A DNA stretch of 8,609 nucleotides from CAVQGF01 sp045807945 (lineage in GTDB: Bacteria > Acidobacteriota > Terriglobia > Terriglobales > Acidobacteriaceae), in assembly GCA_045807945.1 (NCBI GenBank), contig JBJMGI010000075.1, positions 1 through 8,609 of the forward strand. The letters are read 5' to 3'. Of the stretch, positions 6,215 through 8,609 are shown piece after piece (within the stretch, counting starts at the first letter, position 1; each line of letters starts with the position of its first letter). Under the pieces are notes generated by a model. It saw only the letters and a list, made by a program, of their open reading frames with translations, was not told the DNA's origin and searched no databases. The translations under genes were made by a program, and so were the position numbers.

Positions 6215-7495
6215 CTATTCCAGCGAATAAAAGGTCATCCCGCTAAGCAGCTTGGGATAAAAGTCGGTGGACTTCTGCGGCATCACCTCGCCCGCGAACG
6301 CCACCGCCTCCATTTCCTCGATGCGGACCGGCTCGATCAGGAACGCCATCTCGGCTTCACCTTTGCGGACCCGTTCGGTCGCCTCATCTGCTTCGCGCAC
6401 GTAATGGATGTGCTCCTGATTGCGGATCGACTCCTCGCTCATGCCCAGCGCGCCTTCGAGCAGCATTTTGTGCAGCACGATCACGTCGAGCTCGCGCTGC
6501 GCCGGGGAGAGATGTGCCAGCTTTCTGTTCACAGACTCCGGACGTGCGCGCAGAAAATAGTTTCCGTTCTTCGAAATCAAGCGCAGGTTGGTCCCGGACG
6601 AAGCTTCAGCGAGAGTTTTCTTTCCATCCTCGATTTGTTCCATTTCAAAATCCGGCGAAATCTTATTCAGGAAGTCCGGGACTGAAAGATTTTTCAATCC
6701 GTGCACCACCCGATGAGTTGGCAGGATGGCCAGGCCTTCGTCAGCCGTGTTCACCAGCGTCATCATCACTCGTTCGTAACTCGCCGACGCATCTGTTTTC
6801 CCGGCCGCCGCACGTCGCTCGTCGCGATATGCCAGCGCGGTCTCGTAGCGATGGTGTCCATCGGCGATCATCAGCTTCTTATCGCCTAATGCATCCTGAA
6901 TCCCCGCGATAGTCTTTGCGTCGGAAATCCTCCAGAGCTGATTTCGCACTCCGTAATCGTCGGTCACATCCACGAGCGGAGCACCGGGGTTAGCAAGCAG
7001 CCGCTCTACCTTTTTTTCCGGATCGGTGTAGAGCATGAAGATCTGCCCCGCGTGCGTGCGGGTGGCTCGCAGCAGGTTCAAGCGGTCAGATTTTGGCTTA
7101 GCCAACGTCTGCTCGTGCCGGAAGACGACCTTGTCCGCGTAGTCGTGAAGTTGGCCGGCGGCGATCAATCCGCTGCGGCGCTTTGTCGCCGTGCTCCCCG
7201 GGACCGTGAACTCCTGGACATATAAGTAGAAGCTAGGCTCAGGGTCCTGCGTCAGCACACCCGAAGCTCGCCAGTCGTGCAAGTACCTCTTTGCGCGTGT
7301 GTAAACATTTGCGCTGTCGCCATCACCAGCCTCAGGTTTTCCCAGGATCACTCGCACAAGATTGTAGGAACTGCGTGCGTAGTACTCCTCCTGCATCGCC
7401 GGCGTGATCTTGTCGTAGGGCTGCGTCAAGACCTCTTGAGCATTGACTTGGCTGAGGTTGTAGCGCAGCGCAGGGAAGGGGGATATCTTGGCCAT
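6215..7495 (-). CDS. DUF1015 family protein (unknown function, DGHHR motif)
   Basis: A 426-residue soluble protein matching DUF1015 (PF06245, COG4198) over its full length. It starts MAKISPFPALRYN, as family members typically do. The central signature is MIADGHHRYETALAYRDE (209-226), and the C-terminus carries MPQKSTDFYPKLLSGM (405-420). There is no signal peptide or membrane segment. Function is not established. The DGHHR core (212-216) resembles the active-site motif of ParB-like free serine kinases (SerK/SbnI), so a kinase-like or nucleotide-using activity is a reasonable but unproven guess. The gene leads the run of - strand genes, 46 bp before the amidase. Its start has no Shine-Dalgarno, and a candidate extended -10 box sits so close (7516-7508) that the mRNA would be nearly leaderless. 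The conserved N-terminus makes a misplaced start unlikely. Confidence 0.9.
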   Translation of the reverse strand: MAKISPFPALRYNLSQVNAQEVLTQPYDKITPAMQEEYYARSSYNLVRVILGKPEAGDGDSANVYTRAKRYLHDWRASGVLTQDPEPSFYLYVQEFTVPGSTATKRRSGLIAAGQLHDYADKVVFRHEQTLAKPKSDRLNLLRATRTHAGQIFMLYTDPEKKVERLLANPGAPLVDVTDDYGVRNQLWRISDAKTIAGIQDALGDKKLMIADGHHRYETALAYRDERRAAAGKTDASASYERVMMTLVNTADEGLAILPTHRVVHGLKNLSVPDFLNKISPDFEMEQIEDGKKTLAEASSGTNLRLISKNGNYFLRARPESVNRKLAHLSPAQRELDVIVLHKMLLEGALGMSEESIRNQEHIHYVREADEATERVRKGEAEMAFLIEPVRIEEMEAVAFAGEVMPQKSTDFYPKLLSGMTFYSLE

Positions 7496-7507
7496 GAATG
7501 GAGAACG

Positions 7508-7516
7508 ATTCTAGCA
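7508..7516 (-). promoter_or_regulatory. Possible extended -10 promoter for the DUF1015 operon
   Basis: TGCTAGAAT on the - strand (7516-7508) matches TGnTATAAT with one hexamer mismatch and equals the 9-mer before the aldolase. Transcription would begin near 7501, leaving only about 5-6 nt before the ATG at 7495. No convincing -35 box is visible. If real, it drives the DUF1015-amidase-GerMN-murI-rph transcript. Confidence 0.35.
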
Positions 7517-7622
7517 GCAGAGATACGGAAAACCTGCGGGTGCGGAGCCGCCATCTAACTTACCAAGGAAACCGCGCATAGAATGGGCGTGCAGGACGAA
7601 TTACTCACACCCGCTGTGTTAA

Positions 7623-7634
7623 TATCCGCGGATA
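7623..7634. promoter_or_regulatory. Perfect 12-bp palindrome upstream of the VWA gene
   Basis: TATCCGCGGATA is its own reverse complement and ends 11 nt before the VWA gene ATG. It overlaps a weak extended -10-like TGTTAATAT (7617-7625), so it lies where a repressor operator or a 5'-leader structure would act. No known regulator is recognised for it, and 12-bp palindromes can arise by chance. A second -10-like TAGAAT lies at 7579-7584 on the + strand. Confidence 0.3.
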
Positions 7635-7645
7635 CTGTCCCAGCC

Positions 7646-8609
7646 ATGCCCCCGCACTGCAGCCTCGCCGCCCCCTCGAGGAAAGCGTACCTTCTTTCTT
7701 TAGCCGCACTCTGTCTGTACGTTTTTGCCACTCTCTTTTTGATTGTGCCGGCTGCGTTGGCGCAAGGCGGCGACGAGAATGTCCACGTGACGCCTCGTCC
7801 CAAGCCAGACGAGAAGATGGCGACGCCCGAGCAGGAAAAGGCGAACCTCAAGACCAAAACCTACCGAAAAGATGTCGATCTGGTGCTGGTGAACGTCACC
7901 GTCACCGACCCGATGAACCGGTTGGTCACGGGTCTTGAAAAAGAGAATTTCCAGTTATTCGAGGGCACGCAGCAACAGGAGATCAAGCACTTCTCCAGCG
8001 AAGACACACCCATCTCGCTGGGCGTCATCTTCGACCTGAGCGGCAGCATGAAGACCAAGATCGACAAGGCCCGCGACGCGGTCATCGAGTTCTTCAAGAC
8101 CGCCAATCCGCAAGACGAATTCTTCCTGATCACCTTCGCTGACAAGCCGGAAATCCTCTCCGGCTTCACGAAATCCGTCGAAGACATTCAGGGCCGGCTC
8201 GTTTACACGGTACCCGAGGGCCGCACCGCACTGCTCGACGCGATATACCTCGGCATGGACAAGATGCGGCAGGCGCAAAACAGCCGTAAAGCGCTGCTTG
8301 TCATCTCCGATGGTGGCGACAACCGCAGCCGCTACACGCAGGGCGAACTGAAGTCGGTGGTTAAGGAAGCCGACGTTCAGATTTACTCCATCGGCATATT
8401 CGACCCAGCGGCCACCGATCCTGAAGAGATCATGGGACCGGCGGTGCTTAGCGACATCTCCGATATCACCGGCGGACGCCTCTTCCGCATCGACGACGTG
8501 AACGACCTGGCCGACACAGCTACAAAAATCGGTATTGAGCTACGCAACCAATACATGATCGGATACCGTCCAACTAATCCGATAAAGGACGGCAATTGGC
8601 GCAAGATCA
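7646..8609 (+). CDS. Secreted VWA-domain protein, acidobacterial VWFA-related type, 3' end outside window
   Basis: An open frame of 321 codons from ATG 7646 to the window end without a stop. Residues 1-39 form a signal peptide (basic start, hydrophobic 15-38, cleavage probably after ALA-39). A charged spacer follows, then VDLVLVNVTVTD (77-88) and ENFQLFEGTQQQEI (100-113), typical of the acidobacterial VWFA-related family (TIGR03436). The VWA domain spans about 122-300 with a complete metal-binding MIDAS: Asp130, Ser132 and Ser134 in DLSGS, Thr194 in GRTALLD, and Asp222 in ISDGGD. The segment NQYMIGYRPTNP (301-312) is also a family hallmark. The protein should act outside the cytoplasmic membrane, probably binding a protein partner through a divalent metal; partner and role are unknown. 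No Shine-Dalgarno is visible. The next in-frame ATG (residue 58) would lose the signal peptide, so 7646 is preferred. It is transcribed divergently from the DUF1015 gene. Confidence 0.92.
   Translation, partial: MPPHCSLAAPSRKAYLLSLAALCLYVFATLFLIVPAALAQGGDENVHVTPRPKPDEKMATPEQEKANLKTKTYRKDVDLVLVNVTVTDPMNRLVTGLEKENFQLFEGTQQQEIKHFSSEDTPISLGVIFDLSGSMKTKIDKARDAVIEFFKTANPQDEFFLITFADKPEILSGFTKSVEDIQGRLVYTVPEGRTALLDAIYLGMDKMRQAQNSRKALLVISDGGDNRSRYTQGELKSVVKEADVQIYSIGIFDPAATDPEEIMGPAVLSDISDITGGRLFRIDDVNDLADTATKIGIELRNQYMIGYRPTNPIKDGNWRKI

Noticed and set aside
7555..8604. - strand frames opposite the VWA gene
   Set aside because: The + strand reading has a signal peptide and a complete MIDAS; the antisense frames are fragmented and unrecognisable.
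1..8609. Search by eye for tRNA, rRNA, CRISPR arrays, insertion sequences or riboswitches
   Set aside because: Nothing seen: genes are tightly packed, the largest gap is 150 bp, and no repeat series, transposase motif or cloverleaf was recognised.

Overview
The window looks like chromosomal DNA of an acidobacterium, probably of the Koribacter/Terriglobia type. The strongest pointer is the gene entering at the right edge. It encodes a secreted von Willebrand A-domain protein of the acidobacterial VWFA-related type (TIGR03436), a family hugely expanded in this phylum. Moderately high GC, GTG starts and a short REP-like palindrome inside murI fit but do not prove this. I see no rRNA, tRNA, CRISPR array, insertion sequence, phage gene or integrase.

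Left part (1-1450). A multi-pass membrane protein of the DUF1624/HGSNAT-like acyltransferase family runs leftwards off the window edge. A divergent 115-bp gap separates it from a small antibiotic-biosynthesis-monooxygenase-fold protein on the + strand. That small gene meets the next one tail to tail, their stop codons overlapping by 4 bp.

Central part (7495-1447, all on the - strand). Six genes run in one direction: a DUF1015 protein, a secreted N-acetylmuramoyl-L-alanine amidase, a membrane-anchored GerMN-domain protein, glutamate racemase (murI), RNase PH (rph) and a LacD-type class I tagatose-1,6-bisphosphate aldolase. Amidase/gerM and gerM/murI overlap by 4 bp, and murI and rph are 27 bp apart, so this core is almost certainly one transcript. 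It joins peptidoglycan precursor supply (D-glutamate), septal peptidoglycan cleavage and tRNA 3' maturation. The gerM-murI-rph linkage resembles the Bacillus subtilis racE-gerM-rph neighbourhood. The DUF1015 gene (46-bp gap) and the aldolase (62-bp gap) flank the core, and each is preceded by the same extended -10-like 9-mer, TGCTAGAAT. The aldolase may therefore be separately transcribed.

Right part (7496-8609). A 150-bp divergent intergenic region with a perfect 12-bp palindrome leads into the VWA-domain gene, which is cut off by the window end.

Most of the window is ordinary housekeeping sequence. The points most worth checking are the REP-like palindrome read in frame through murI, the almost leaderless DUF1015 gene with its SerK-like DGHHR motif, and the lone LacD aldolase at the end of a cell-wall cluster. 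I did not find a convincing undescribed multi-gene system.
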